Below, in pieces: positions 43,476 to 53,158 of a stretch of 64,000 nucleotides of DNA; the first letter of the stretch is position 1; every line of letters starts with the position of its first letter. Under the pieces are notes generated by a model, which was not told the origin of the DNA, ran no database searches, and saw nothing but the letters and a program-made list of their open reading frames with translations. The stretch lies in contig NZ_CP047385.1 of NCBI RefSeq assembly GCF_000807775.2, forward strand, positions 2,294,001 through 2,358,000. The letters run 5' to 3'. The DNA comes from Pandoraea fibrosis. GTDB lineage: Bacteria > Pseudomonadota > Gammaproteobacteria > Burkholderiales > Burkholderiaceae. The position numbers and the translations under genes were made by a program.

Positions 43476-43606
43476 TGCAGTGAACGCTTTAATTGTCATT
43501 CATGCGTCACAGGGCTTCCACACAGAAGAGTCCGTGACGCAGCAACACCTTTTGCGCTGCCGGCACGCTGCGGGCGCGCTTCACAGGATGTTTCAGGAGA
43601 CATGCA

Positions 43607-44884
43607 ATGAAGCTTTTCAAAGCGACAAGGGTCGTGCTGGTGATGCTATGCGTCATGTATTTCATCACCTACCTCGATCGTGTCAACGTCAGCACGGCTG
43701 CGGCCGGCTTCGGCAAGGAATTCAATCTCAACAAGACCGAAATCGGTCTCGTCTTCTCCGCTTTTGCCTATCCCTATCTGGTCTTCCAAATCATCGGCGG
43801 CTGGGTGAGCGATCGCTTCGGTGCGAAGCGCACGCTGCTCGTCTGCGGTGCCTTGTGGGCTGTCGCAACGATTCTCACCGGTATGGCGGGCGGTCTCGTC
43901 ACGCTGCTGCTGGCGCGTCTGCTGCTTGGTCTGGGCGAGGGCGCCACGTTCCCGGCTGCGACGTCTGCCATGTCGCGCTGGATTCCCAAAGAGAAGCGCG
44001 GTTTCGCTCAGGGGATCACGCACGCGGCGTCGCGCATCGGTAATGCCGTTGCACCGGCCGTGGTGGTGTTCATCATGGCCACGCATGGCTGGCGCGAATC
44101 GTTCTATCTGTGCGGTATCGTGAGCCTCGTCTGGGTGGTGCTGTGGGGCCTCACGTTCACGGAGCGTCCGCAGGATCATCCGCGTATCACGACGGAAGAA
44201 CTCGCAGTGTTGCCCGCCCTGAAAGCCAAGAGTGCGTCGGTGCCGTGGGGGCCGCTGTTCAAGCGCATGATGCCGGTGACGGTCGTGTACTTCTGCTACG
44301 GCTGGACGTTGTGGCTCTTCCTGTCATGGATTCCTCAGTACTTCCTGCATAGCTACGACCTCGATCTGAAGAAGTCGGCGCTGTTCGCGTCGAGTGTGTT
44401 CTTCGCCGGTGTCGTCGGCGATACGCTCGGCGGGATCGTCACCGACAAGCTCTACGAACGCACTGGCAGTCTGAAGCGGGCGCGTAGCTGGATGGTGTCG
44501 GTGTGCATGCTGCTCACGCTGATCTCGCTCGTGCCGATGATGTTCACCCATCATCTGTACGTGTCGATGGCCTGCCTGGCGTTCGGCTTCTTCTTCGCCG
44601 AAATGACGATTGGCCCGATGTGGGCGATCCCGATGGACGTCGCACCGGAATATTCGGGCACGGCCAGCGGCATGATGAACACGGGTTCGGCGCTGGCGGC
44701 GATTCTCTCGCCGGTGATCTCGGGCTACCTCATCGACCGCACGGGTAACTGGGAACTGCCGTTCCTGGGCAGCATGATTCTGATGGCTGTTGGTGTGGTG
44801 CTGGCCTTCCGCATGCAACCCGAGAGCAAGTTCTCGATGGCCGGCGATGCCGGCAAGCCGAGCAACGCCCGTCAGCCTGCCTGA
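43607..44884 (+). CDS. MFS transporter, anion:cation symporter (ACS) family
   Basis: Inner-membrane symporter of 425 residues with 12 helices. ACS markers are TYLDRVNVSTAAAGFGKEFNL in helix 1, GGWVSDRFGAKRTL after helix 2, and RLLLGLGEGATFPAATSAMSRW. The family imports organic anions such as glucarate, hexuronate, phthalate or D-galactonate. Its position between a glyoxylate aminotransferase and a 2-hydroxyacid dehydrogenase suggests a hydroxy-acid substrate. The 185-base gap upstream has no gene. Confidence 0.92.
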   Translation: MKLFKATRVVLVMLCVMYFITYLDRVNVSTAAAGFGKEFNLNKTEIGLVFSAFAYPYLVFQIIGGWVSDRFGAKRTLLVCGALWAVATILTGMAGGLVTLLLARLLLGLGEGATFPAATSAMSRWIPKEKRGFAQGITHAASRIGNAVAPAVVVFIMATHGWRESFYLCGIVSLVWVVLWGLTFTERPQDHPRITTEELAVLPALKAKSASVPWGPLFKRMMPVTVVYFCYGWTLWLFLSWIPQYFLHSYDLDLKKSALFASSVFFAGVVGDTLGGIVTDKLYERTGSLKRARSWMVSVCMLLTLISLVPMMFTHHLYVSMACLAFGFFFAEMTIGPMWAIPMDVAPEYSGTASGMMNTGSALAAILSPVISGYLIDRTGNWELPFLGSMILMAVGVVLAFRMQPESKFSMAGDAGKPSNARQPA

Positions 44885-45067
44885 CGCGCCAAGCATGCTC
44901 GCCTGATCGACCCGCCGCCTCGACAGTCTCGACGTCGACACGGGCGCTGAAGGCGGCATGCGCCGTATCTCTGCAAAACACCTGCCGGGCGGGCTTCACG
45001 CCTGCCCGCAGCAGGCCCGCCACACGTCGACTCGCCATCGGACCGGCAGCCTAACGCCAGCAACATC

Positions 45068-48000
45068 ATGAATTCCCAATCGAACGCCCGCGCCAATTCT
45101 CATGCGAATCTCGTCAGTCAGCCCGTGCATCTGATGCCGATGCAGCGTGGCGGGGTGGCCCTCACGCCTTTGCAGGATCGTTTGCGCCGCGAGATGCGTG
45201 GCGATGTGCTTTTCGACCGCGCGAGCCGTGGCCGCTATGCGACGGATGCATCGATCTACCAGATCTTTCCGATCGGTGTGGTGGTGCCGCGCGATCAGGA
45301 AGACCTGATTCGCGCGCTGGACATCGCGCGCGATCTGCAGGTGCCGGTGCTCGCACGCGGTGCAGGCACGAGCCAGTGCGGGCAGACCATTGGCGAGGCG
45401 CTCGTCATCGACAACAGCAAATGGCTCAACCGCGTGGTGGCGTTCGACGCCGAAGCATGCACCGTCACCGTCGAGCCGGGCATCGTGCTCGATCACCTCA
45501 ATGCGTGGCTCAAACCCCATGGCCTGTGGTTTCCGGTCGACGTATCGACGGCGGCGCAATGCACCATTGGCGGCATGACCGGCAACAACTCGTGCGGCTC
45601 GCGCTCGCTTGAGTACGGCAACATGGTGCATAACGTGCTGTCCATCGACGCCGTGCTCGCCGATGGCGCGCAATTGCACTTCGGTTCGCTGCACACGCCG
45701 CCCACGGATGCCCGTACCCAGGCCATTCTCGCGAGCGTTCACGACATTGCAGTGCGCGAGCGCGACGAACTGCGCGAGCGCGTGCCGCGCGTGTTGCGCC
45801 GCGTGGCCGGTTACAACCTCGATCTGTTCGACTGCCTCAATCCGCGCGCCTACACGGACGATGGCGTTGCCAATCTGTCGCATCTGCTGGTCGGCTCGGA
45901 GGGCACGCTGGCGTACAGCCGTCAGATCACGCTAAAGCTCGTGCCGCTACCGGTGCACAAGACGCTCGGCGTGGTGAACTTCCCCACGTTCTATCAGGCG
46001 ATGGATCTCACGCAACACATCGTCAAGCTGGGGCCGGTCGCGGTGGAACTGGTCGACCGCACGATGATCGATCTGGCAATGGACAACGCGGCGTTCCGTC
46101 CCGTGATCGAGAAGGCGCTCGTCGGTGATCCGCAGGCGATTCTGCTCGTGGAGTTTGCCGGCGACGACGCCAACGCATTGCGCGCGAAGCTCGATGAGCT
46201 TGCCACACTCATGGGAGATCTCGGGCTGCCCGACAGCGTGGTGAAGATGCCCGAAGCGGGGCCGCAGAAGGCGCTGTGGGAAGTGCGCAAGGCGGGCCTG
46301 AACATCATGATGAGCATGAAGGGCGACGGCAAACCGGTGTCGTTCATCGAAGACTGCGCCGTGCCGCTGGAGCACCTCGCGGAGTACACGCGGCGTCTGA
46401 CCGAGGTGTTCCATCGCAACGGCACCGAAGGCACCTGGTACGCGCACGCGAGCGTGGGGACGCTGCATGTGCGTCCGATTCTCGACATGCGCCGCGACGG
46501 CGCGGTGAAGATGCGCGCCATTGCCGAAGAGGCGGCGGCGCTCGTGCAGGCGTACAAGGGGGCGTACTCGGGCGAGCACGGCGACGGGCTGTGTCGGGGC
46601 GAGTGGGTGGCCTGGCAGTATGGGCCGCGCATCAATGCGGCGTTCGGTGAGATCAAGCAACTGTTCGATCCGCAGAACCGCTTCAACCCGGACAAGATGG
46701 TGCGTCCACCCAAGATGGACACGCGCGAGCTGTTCCGTTTCGCGCCGGGCTACGAAGCCAGACCGATCACGCCCGCGCTGGACTGGACGGCGTGGAACGT
46801 GAAGCGCGATGCGCTGACTGGCGAGCAGACTCCGCCCGATACGGGCACCGATGTCACGCATGGTCTCGCGTCGGCGGTGGAGATGTGCAACAACAACGGG
46901 CATTGCCGCAAGTTCGACGCCGGTACGATGTGCCCGAGCTACCGCGTGACCCGCGATGAACAACATGTGACGCGCGGACGTGCGAATACACTGCGTTTGG
47001 CCGTCTCCGGCCAATTGGGCGAGGACGGGCTCGCAAGCGACGAGGTCAAGGCCGCGCTCGACCTTTGTGTGTCGTGCAAGGGCTGCAAGCGCGATTGTCC
47101 GACGGGCATCGACATGGCGCGCTTCAAGATCGAGGCGCGTCATGCGCGCGCCAAGCGTCATGGTGTGTCGTTGCGCGACAAGCTGATCGCGTACCTGCCG
47201 CGCTATGCGCCGTGGGCCAGCCGCGTGGGCGGCCTGCTCGACGCAGCGCAGCGTCTGCCGGGCAGCAATGCCGCCAAGCGCTGGCTCGGTCTGGCGCTGG
47301 AGCGCTCGGTGCCGGCGTTGACGTCGTCGTTTCTCGCGAATCAGACGCCCCTCGCTTGCGCGCCGGAGACGGCCGGGCAGCGCCAGGTGCTGCTCTTCGT
47401 CGATACGTTCAACAACTACATGGAGCCGGAGAACGCACGCGCCGCGAAGCGTGTGCTCGAAGCGGCCGGCTATACCGTCCATGTGAATCGGCGTGCGGGC
47501 GAACGTCCATTGTGCTGTGGGCGCACGTTCCTCGCGGCGGGTCTGGTAGACGAAGCGAAGGCGGAGGCGCGACGGTTGCTCGACGCCGTGATGCCATTCG
47601 TCGAACGCGGGGTGCCGATTGTGGGGTTGGAGCCGTCGTGCCTGCTGTCGCTGCGCGACGAAGTGCTGGGTTATGGCTTCGGCGATATGGCCCGCAAGGT
47701 GGCCGACAATGCGTTCCTGTTTGAGGAATTTCTGGTTCGCGAGAAGGCGGCCGGGCGTTTCGATGTCGCATGGCAGGCGTTGCCCGACGGCGTGGGCGAG
47801 GCGCTCGTGCACGGGCACTGCCATCAGAAGGCGTTCGATGCCTATTCACCCGTGACGGCGGTGCTTGGTTGGGTGCCGGGGCTGAAGGTATCATCGATCG
47901 AGTCGTCATGCTGCGGCATGGCGGGCAGCTTCGGGTACGAGGCGGAGCACTACGATACCTCTCGCGCCATGTCCGAATTGACGCTGTTGCCGGCAATCCG

Positions 48001-48124
48001 CCAGCGCAAGGAGAACGCCATCGTTGTTGCCGACGGCACCAGTTGCCGGCATCAGATTCACGATGGCGCTCACACGCAGGCGCTTCACGTCGCTTGCGTG
48101 CTGGCCCGGGCGCTGCCTGCATGA
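45068..48124 (+). CDS. ydiJ: FAD/Fe-S D-2-hydroxyacid dehydrogenase (YdiJ type)
   Basis: A 1018-residue enzyme, the same size as the E. coli YdiJ D-2-hydroxyglutarate dehydrogenase. Order: FAD-binding PCMH domain (about 60-290: VLARGAGTSQCGQTIG, GGMTGNNSCGSRSLEYG); FAD-oxidase C-terminal domain (to about 570, GEHGDGLCRGEW). The ferredoxin part has Cys607, Cys613, Cys622 and Cys667-x2-Cys670-x2-Cys673-x3-Cys677. Two CCG motifs follow (PLCCGRTF and SSCCGMAGSFG). It resembles a GlcD-GlcF fusion. Electrons would pass to the quinone pool. D-2-hydroxyglutarate, glycolate and D-lactate are the main candidates. Confidence 0.9.
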   Translation: MNSQSNARANSHANLVSQPVHLMPMQRGGVALTPLQDRLRREMRGDVLFDRASRGRYATDASIYQIFPIGVVVPRDQEDLIRALDIARDLQVPVLARGAGTSQCGQTIGEALVIDNSKWLNRVVAFDAEACTVTVEPGIVLDHLNAWLKPHGLWFPVDVSTAAQCTIGGMTGNNSCGSRSLEYGNMVHNVLSIDAVLADGAQLHFGSLHTPPTDARTQAILASVHDIAVRERDELRERVPRVLRRVAGYNLDLFDCLNPRAYTDDGVANLSHLLVGSEGTLAYSRQITLKLVPLPVHKTLGVVNFPTFYQAMDLTQHIVKLGPVAVELVDRTMIDLAMDNAAFRPVIEKALVGDPQAILLVEFAGDDANALRAKLDELATLMGDLGLPDSVVKMPEAGPQKALWEVRKAGLNIMMSMKGDGKPVSFIEDCAVPLEHLAEYTRRLTEVFHRNGTEGTWYAHASVGTLHVRPILDMRRDGAVKMRAIAEEAAALVQAYKGAYSGEHGDGLCRGEWVAWQYGPRINAAFGEIKQLFDPQNRFNPDKMVRPPKMDTRELFRFAPGYEARPITPALDWTAWNVKRDALTGEQTPPDTGTDVTHGLASAVEMCNNNGHCRKFDAGTMCPSYRVTRDEQHVTRGRANTLRLAVSGQLGEDGLASDEVKAALDLCVSCKGCKRDCPTGIDMARFKIEARHARAKRHGVSLRDKLIAYLPRYAPWASRVGGLLDAAQRLPGSNAAKRWLGLALERSVPALTSSFLANQTPLACAPETAGQRQVLLFVDTFNNYMEPENARAAKRVLEAAGYTVHVNRRAGERPLCCGRTFLAAGLVDEAKAEARRLLDAVMPFVERGVPIVGLEPSCLLSLRDEVLGYGFGDMARKVADNAFLFEEFLVREKAAGRFDVAWQALPDGVGEALVHGHCHQKAFDAYSPVTAVLGWVPGLKVSSIESSCCGMAGSFGYEAEHYDTSRAMSELTLLPAIRQRKENAIVVADGTSCRHQIHDGAHTQALHVACVLARALPA

Positions 48125-48164
48125 TCGCCGCTCCTTTCTTGCGAATGCCCTTCAGAGGATTGTG

Positions 48165-49334
48165 ATGCCCGATTCATTCAGTACGGTTTCGACGTCTGCC
48201 AACGTGGTGGTTCCTCCGGTCGCGCGCGTGGGCGATTCGCTTGCTCAGGTGGCAACGCCTTCCCTGCTGCTCGATCTCGAGGCCTTCGACGCCAATGTCG
48301 CCCGCATGGCGAGTGCTGCTGCGGCAAGAGGGGTTGCCGTGCGTCCGCATGCGAAAGCGCACAAGTCTGTCACGATTGCGCGCGCACAGATGGCGGCGGG
48401 CGCGGTTGGTATCTGCTGTCAGAAGGTCACGGAGGCGATTCCATTCGTCAACGCAGGGATCGGCAATATTCACATCAGCAACGAGTTCGTCGGGCAGGCG
48501 CGCGTGGCGCTGGTGGTGGAAATGGCGTCGCGCGCCACGCTCTCCGTATGCGTGGACGACGTGCGTCAGGTGGCGCCGCTCGGTAAGGCAGCACAACGCG
48601 CCGGTGTGCGCATCTCGGTGCTGCCCGAGGTCGACGTGGGGCAGGGGCGTTGCGGTGTCGATTCGACGGACGCAGTTGGTGCGCTGGTGGACGCCATCGA
48701 TCATTACGAAGGACTGCGCTTTGGCGGCTTGCAGGCGTATCACGGCAGCGCGCAGCACATCGAGCGCTGGGAAACGCGACGCGACACGGCGCGGCTTGCC
48801 GCCGACCGGGCGTCGGCCTATGTGAGGTTTCTGGAGGCGCGCGGCATCGCTTGTCCCGTGGTGACGGGCGGCGGTACGGGCACGGCCGAGTTCGATATCG
48901 AGAGCGGCGTCTACACCGAGATTCAACCGGGGTCGTATGTCTTCCTCGACGGCCACTACGGCTCGCTCGAATGGCGCGACGACTGGCGTTTCCGTCATGG
49001 CCTGTTTCTCGCGTCGACGGTCATGAGTACGGCGCGCGCCGGCGTCATCGTGTGCGACGCCGGGCTCAAGAGCGTGGCGACGGATTCGGGGCTGCCGCGT
49101 TTCTGGTCGTCGCAGCAGGTGGGCAAACCGCATTACCGCACGGCGTCGGACGAACATGGCGTGCTCGAATTGGCCTCGCCTGACGAGGACAGCACGCCCT
49201 GGCTCGGTGAGCCGATCCTGCTTGTGCCGGGACATTGCGATCCGACGGTGAATCTTTATGACCGGTATGTGGCGGTACGGCATGGCCGGGTGGAAGGGCT
49301 GTGGCCCATCGAGGCGCGCGGCCTGAGCCAGTGA
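48165..49334 (+). CDS. D-threonine aldolase-like PLP enzyme (DSD1/BhcC family)
   Basis: Fold-type III PLP enzyme of 389 residues. PLP lysine Lys64 lies in RPHAKAHKS; the barrel continues with GGLQAYHGSAQH, VVTGGGTGTAEFD, and the metal site PGHCDPTVNLYD near the C-terminus. The family contains D-threonine aldolase, D-serine dehydratase and 3-hydroxy-aspartate aldolase (BhcC, which joins glycine and glyoxylate). Which of these it is cannot be settled by eye. It follows the dehydrogenase after 40 bases. Start at 48165 has AGAGGA upstream. Confidence 0.88.
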   Translation: MPDSFSTVSTSANVVVPPVARVGDSLAQVATPSLLLDLEAFDANVARMASAAAARGVAVRPHAKAHKSVTIARAQMAAGAVGICCQKVTEAIPFVNAGIGNIHISNEFVGQARVALVVEMASRATLSVCVDDVRQVAPLGKAAQRAGVRISVLPEVDVGQGRCGVDSTDAVGALVDAIDHYEGLRFGGLQAYHGSAQHIERWETRRDTARLAADRASAYVRFLEARGIACPVVTGGGTGTAEFDIESGVYTEIQPGSYVFLDGHYGSLEWRDDWRFRHGLFLASTVMSTARAGVIVCDAGLKSVATDSGLPRFWSSQQVGKPHYRTASDEHGVLELASPDEDSTPWLGEPILLVPGHCDPTVNLYDRYVAVRHGRVEGLWPIEARGLSQ

Positions 49335-49416
49335 GGCGTTACGCCATCGAAAAAATTTCGCTCGGGGGCTTCCCAACTTTCGAAAACCGCGTTATAGTCT
49401 CGTTTCTTCGCCGTAC

Positions 49417-49492
<76 letters not shown>

Positions 49493-49507
49493 AACGGAAG
49501 ACTTTAT

Positions 49508-49583
49508 GTCCCCTTCGTCTAGAGGCCTAGGACATCACCCTTTCACGGTGAGTACAGGGGTTCGAATCCCCTAGGGGACGCCA
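49508..49583 (+). tRNA. tRNA-Glu(TTC)
   Basis: This is a 76-base cloverleaf with acceptor GTCCCCT/AGGGGAC, anticodon loop CTTTCAC giving TTC, T arm AGGGGTTCGAATCCCCT and encoded CCA. Confidence 0.97.
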
Positions 49584-49644
49584 GATTCAACGGCGTGATT
49601 CTCGGAAATCTCCGAAAACACGACGTAAAATCGGTTGTCGACAA

Positions 49645-49682
49645 ACGCGCTTGGCTTTACCGCCAAGCGCGTTTTGTTTTTC
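49645..49682 (+). terminator. Terminator of the tRNA-Ala/Glu unit
   Basis: A perfect 11-bp stem (ACGCGCTTGGC / GCCAAGCGCGT) is followed by TTTGTTTTTC. Confidence 0.92.
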
Positions 49683-49768
49683 TGAGACGGATTTCTTTCT
49701 CCGACGTCGCGTGAAGGGCAGCATTGCGCGCCCGCCTGTTCCTTATGACATGGGGGCTCGCTTCGCGT

Positions 49769-50065
49769 TCAGCGCACGGGCGAACTCGCCATCTTCCCCA
49801 CGACGGTCTTCCACGGCCGTACTCGCCACGCTTTCACCAGTCCATTCACGACATACGGATCGCTTTTCGCAAACGCTTCTGCGGCGGCGGGGGACTCGCC
49901 TTCGAAGAGCAATGCCGCAGTGTCGACGGGAGACTCGAGCGCGCCGGCAAGGACCAGTTCGCCGCGATCGGCGGCTTGCCATGCAAGGGCCAGATGGGCG
50001 TCGCGATACTGAGCACGACGTTCGAGATAGTCGTCGACGAGATCGTAAGTGAGAAGGTAATGCAC
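49769..50065 (-). CDS. YciI family protein
   Basis: A 98-residue YciI-like ferredoxin-fold protein: HYLLTYDLVDDYLERRAQYRDAHL at the N-terminus with the conserved His, then VLAGALESPVDTAALLF and FAKSDPYVVNGLVKAW. Some members are small dehydrochlorinase- or dimerisation-type domains. The start is GTG at 50065 with a clear AAAGGAGAT site; no ATG fits. It is divergent in function but same strand as the AraC gene behind it, 49 bases away. Confidence 0.88.
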   Translation of the reverse strand: MHYLLTYDLVDDYLERRAQYRDAHLALAWQAADRGELVLAGALESPVDTAALLFEGESPAAAEAFAKSDPYVVNGLVKAWRVRPWKTVVGKMASSPVR

Positions 50066-50114
50066 GGTGCTATCTCCTTTGCATGCGTTGCGGTACCGAT
50101 GACCTCTCGCTGCA

Positions 50115-50903
50115 TTATCGGTAAAACGCCGACGGCGGTACGCCGAAATGGCGCTTGAACATGGCGGCAAACGCGCTCTGGCTGGTGTAGCCGTGGTCGA
50201 GCGCGACGTTCACGATTTTCTCACCGCGCGCGAGCGCTTCCAAGGCTTGCAGCAAGCGCGCCTGCTGGCGCCAGCGGCCGAACGTCATGCCGGTCTCCCG
50301 CGCAAAGCGTCGTTGGAAGGTCTTCGCCGACAGACCGGCATCGCGAGCCCAGTCGTCGATGATCGCGTCGTCGTCAGGCGCTTGCATCAGCCGGTCGCAT
50401 ATGCGGGCCAAACGCGCATCTCGCGGCCATGGCAGATACAGGGGAAGGACCGGCAACGCGATGAGTTCGTCGAGCAACAGACGCATCAGTCGTGCATCGC
50501 GCGAGTCGCTGGCGTAGTCCGTCGGCACATGGATGGCCGCGAGAATCAACTCACGCATGAGCGGCGTGATCTCGACCACACAACTCTCGTCGGGCAACGG
50601 CTCCGTGCCCGGTTCGACGAACACGGTGCGCATCTTGACGTTACCGCTCATCTGAACCGTATGTTCCAGTCCGGCCGAGAGCCAGACGCCACGCGTGGGC
50701 GGCACCACCCATCGACCCGACGCCGATGCGATGATCATCACGCCCTCGATCGCGTAGAGCAATTGCGCCCGACGATGCGAGTGCGACGCGATGAACTCGT
50801 TGTGCGCATAGTCGACCGCCATCGCCGCCATTGGCATCGGTGTGTTTTCAAAACGCACGTGATCGGTCTGGCGCGCGTTCCGGGGCTCGCGGAGGGGACT
50901 CAT
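50115..50903 (-). CDS. AraC family transcriptional regulator
   Basis: This 262-residue regulator has an N-terminal cupin sensor (ASHSHRRAQLLYAIEGVMII, PTRGVWLSAGLEHTVQMSG) and a C-terminal double helix-turn-helix (DWARDAGLSAKTFQRRFARETGMTFGRW, GYTSQSAFAAMFKRHFGVPPSAFYR). It is divergent from the EamA exporter, with starts about 70 bases apart, the usual layout for control of such an exporter. Confidence 0.92.
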   Translation of the reverse strand: MSPLREPRNARQTDHVRFENTPMPMAAMAVDYAHNEFIASHSHRRAQLLYAIEGVMIIASASGRWVVPPTRGVWLSAGLEHTVQMSGNVKMRTVFVEPGTEPLPDESCVVEITPLMRELILAAIHVPTDYASDSRDARLMRLLLDELIALPVLPLYLPWPRDARLARICDRLMQAPDDDAIIDDWARDAGLSAKTFQRRFARETGMTFGRWRQQARLLQALEALARGEKIVNVALDHGYTSQSAFAAMFKRHFGVPPSAFYR

Positions 50904-50970
50904 GGGGTGTCCTTTTCAAGACAGATTTCGGAATTTTAGCGTGAGACACCCCGTCGCGACATGGCCGACG

Positions 50971-51954
50971 ATGACGCTTCCCTTTCACTACTTGCGGAAA
51001 TTCGTCATGGGGTACTTCCTGTATCCGCTCGGCGCCATGTTGTTGTGGGCCGGCAATGTCATCGTCTCGAAGCTCTCGGCCACCACCATCGCGCCGTCGG
51101 CCATTACGTTCTACCGACTGGTGCTGGCACTTGCCGTCATGACGCCATTCGTCATTCGCCCGCTGGCGCGCAACTGGGGGCATATTCGCCCGCAACTGGC
51201 CAAACTCGGCTTCCTCGGCTTTCTGAGCATGTCGTTCTATCAGAGCCTGTCGTATCTCGCCGCGCACAGCACCACGGCGACGAACATGGCGATTGTGACA
51301 GCGCTCGCGCCGCTGCTCACGTTGCTTTGGAGTGTCGTGCTGCTGCGCGAGCCGCCAACCCTCGGCATGCTCGTCGGTGGCCTGTTGTCATTGGCTGGGC
51401 TGGTCTATCTGATCGGGCAGGGGCACCCCTCGCAACTGCTCGACGGCGGTGTGCATCTGGGGGATGTGCTCATGTTGATCGCGTCGGCATCGTATGGTCT
51501 GTACAGCGTGTTGCTGCGGCGCTGGCATGTGGCCGTGCCGCCCGCGCAGTCGACCTATGTGCAGGCCTGGGCAGCACTCGTGACGATGATTCCAATGCTG
51601 GTGCTCGTACCCGCCGGTCAGGCACAACTCAACGCGGCGACGGTGCCGCTGGTGCTGTATGCCGGGCTGGGCGCCTCGATTCTGCTGCCCATTCTCTGGA
51701 TCCAGGGCATTCGCCATCTGGGGCCAAATCGTTGCAGCATGTTCATCAACGTGTTGCCCGTCATGACGGCGGCGATTGCGGTGGTGCTGCTGGGTGAGCG
51801 CTTGCACACGTTTCACCTGATCGGTGGTGGCGTCGCGCTCGTCGGGGTATTCATTGCCCAGCGTTGGCAACGGCCGCTGCCGGGGTTCGGCACGGCACCT
51901 GATGCATTGGAAACACCCGCGCCGTCCGATGAGTCGGACGAAGTCCCTGCGTAA
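50971..51954 (+). CDS. EamA/DMT family exporter
   Basis: Drug/metabolite-type exporter of 327 residues with two EamA repeats of five helices. First-repeat motif: LLWAGNVIVSKLSATTIAPSAITFYRL; second-repeat: LMLIASASYGLYSVLLRRW, ending with AIAVVLLGERLHTFHLIGGGVALVGVF. The C-terminal 30 residues are Pro/Ser/Glu-rich. The start may instead be the ATG at 51007, which begins exactly at the first membrane helix. AraC regulator divergent. Confidence 0.9.
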   Translation: MTLPFHYLRKFVMGYFLYPLGAMLLWAGNVIVSKLSATTIAPSAITFYRLVLALAVMTPFVIRPLARNWGHIRPQLAKLGFLGFLSMSFYQSLSYLAAHSTTATNMAIVTALAPLLTLLWSVVLLREPPTLGMLVGGLLSLAGLVYLIGQGHPSQLLDGGVHLGDVLMLIASASYGLYSVLLRRWHVAVPPAQSTYVQAWAALVTMIPMLVLVPAGQAQLNAATVPLVLYAGLGASILLPILWIQGIRHLGPNRCSMFINVLPVMTAAIAVVLLGERLHTFHLIGGGVALVGVFIAQRWQRPLPGFGTAPDALETPAPSDESDEVPA

Positions 51955-52027
51955 GTCGGTAAGTCTGTGGCCCCCGCTGTTGCAACGACAACGGCGGGGC
52001 AGGGGACATCGCCTGATGCGCAGCGAT

Positions 52028-52345
52028 CTATGCGTTGCGAACGGCGACCCCGTAAGTGCTCACTATGCGACGGTCTTGCTCTTGTGCAGAGAACGCCTCC
52101 CAGAGCAGGCCGTTGCAGTCGGTGCTGCTGGCATATTCAGGCGTGTCGTCGTCTTCGAAGCCGATGTGACGCAGCTCGCCAGCACGCGCGGGCGATTGGT
52201 TGATCGAGAAGTTCAGCAGATCGGTGCGCCACATGGCGTATGCGCCGGGCACCACGGCTGCGGGCGGCTGGCCGAGACGAATGGAATAGTCCTGAATGGA
52301 TTCGTCGAGATCGCGCACGGCGAGCGCGATGTGAAAGCGTTTCAT
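52028..52345 (-). CDS. VOC family protein (glyoxalase/bleomycin-resistance fold)
   Basis: Small 105-residue VOC protein: MKRFHIALAVRDLDESIQDY with the first metal-ligand His5, and LRHIGFEDDD for the second half. GLLWEAFSAQEQ near the end supplies the last metal ligand Glu. At half the usual two-module length it would act as a homodimer. AGGAGA upstream sets the start. Function unknown. Confidence 0.85.
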   Translation of the reverse strand: MKRFHIALAVRDLDESIQDYSIRLGQPPAAVVPGAYAMWRTDLLNFSINQSPARAGELRHIGFEDDDTPEYASSTDCNGLLWEAFSAQEQDRRIVSTYGVAVRNA

Positions 52346-52645
52346 GGGGTCTCCTGACGTGAGCATGAGTACGCGTCGACACAGACCTGTGTGAGCGCCC
52401 GCTCGCATGATGCGCGAGGTGTCGATTGCGTTGATAGAGGGTCGATAGGATCGACGAGCTCCATCATATGTGTCGTCAGAAAGCCCAGCCAGACGGCAGC
52501 TTATCCCGGTATCTGGCGTAACTGGATGGCAGGCAGCAGCAGCGAAAACGTTGAGGAGCGTCCGGTGGTGATGCAGGGCAGGCGGGGCGCTGAAATGCCC
52601 TCGGACGATAGTGCAACGAACGGCCTAAACGGCGTAAGCGTGCGC
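52346..52645. other. Intergenic stretch without a gene
   Basis: About 300 bases between the VOC gene and the next protein on the same strand. I see no coding frame with a ribosome site, no clear terminator and no repeat. Confidence 0.5.
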
Positions 52646-53158
52646 TTACTGGGGGCGCTGGAAGTCGTTCTCGACCCACGCGCGGGCGCTGTTGCGAGAG
52701 AGCTTGAAGGTGGGCGGCACTTTCACCGACGCAAGCGTTTCGCCGAAGCGGTCGATCGCGCTCAGCATCGCATACGGATCGTAGTCGTCGGGCACGATGT
52801 CGAGCGTGACCTCGATGTCGCCATCGGGACCGTCGACACTCACCCGCTTGTGCAACTGCGCGCGCAATTGCTGCTCGTGACGGCGCAGCACTTCAGTGGC
52901 CGTCTTCACGAGCGTGTGAAACGCGTTGACGTCGAGCGGTTTCGGATTCTTCTTGTCGCGCCCCATGGTCCACGGCCCGACCAGCGCCGGTTCCGATTCT
53001 CCATCCCGATACATGGCGACGGCCCAGCCATCGTCCTCCTCGTTCTTGATGACCTTCGCCGTCCATCCATCGTCGCGCCACAGGCGGTCTTCGTGGATGG
53101 CATCGGTGCTATCGGCGGTGTCGTCGGTCGGAGGAAGGTCGGTGGAGATGGCAGTCAC
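52646..53158 (-). CDS. Conserved hypothetical protein
   Basis: Not recognised. A 170-residue acidic, soluble protein with no signal peptide or membrane helix. It has a Trp-rich core (RLWRDDGWTAKVIKNEEDDGWAVAMYRDGE), a helical middle (FHTLVKTATEVLRRHEQQL) and a C-terminal stretch DYDPYAMLSAIDRFGETLASVKV. Codon use and third-position GC look native, so it is a real gene. Nothing in the neighbourhood assigns a role. Confidence 0.8.
   Translation of the reverse strand: MTAISTDLPPTDDTADSTDAIHEDRLWRDDGWTAKVIKNEEDDGWAVAMYRDGESEPALVGPWTMGRDKKNPKPLDVNAFHTLVKTATEVLRRHEQQLRAQLHKRVSVDGPDGDIEVTLDIVPDDYDPYAMLSAIDRFGETLASVKVPPTFKLSRNSARAWVENDFQRPQ

Noticed and set aside
45947..47824. A 625-codon open frame on the minus strand
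   Set aside because: It lies entirely opposite the FAD/Fe-S dehydrogenase, which has clear cofactor motifs. The antisense composition is Arg/His-rich.
42197..49334. A complete beta-hydroxyaspartate cycle operon
   Set aside because: The dehydratase and iminosuccinate reductase genes are not found, so only a partial resemblance is claimed.
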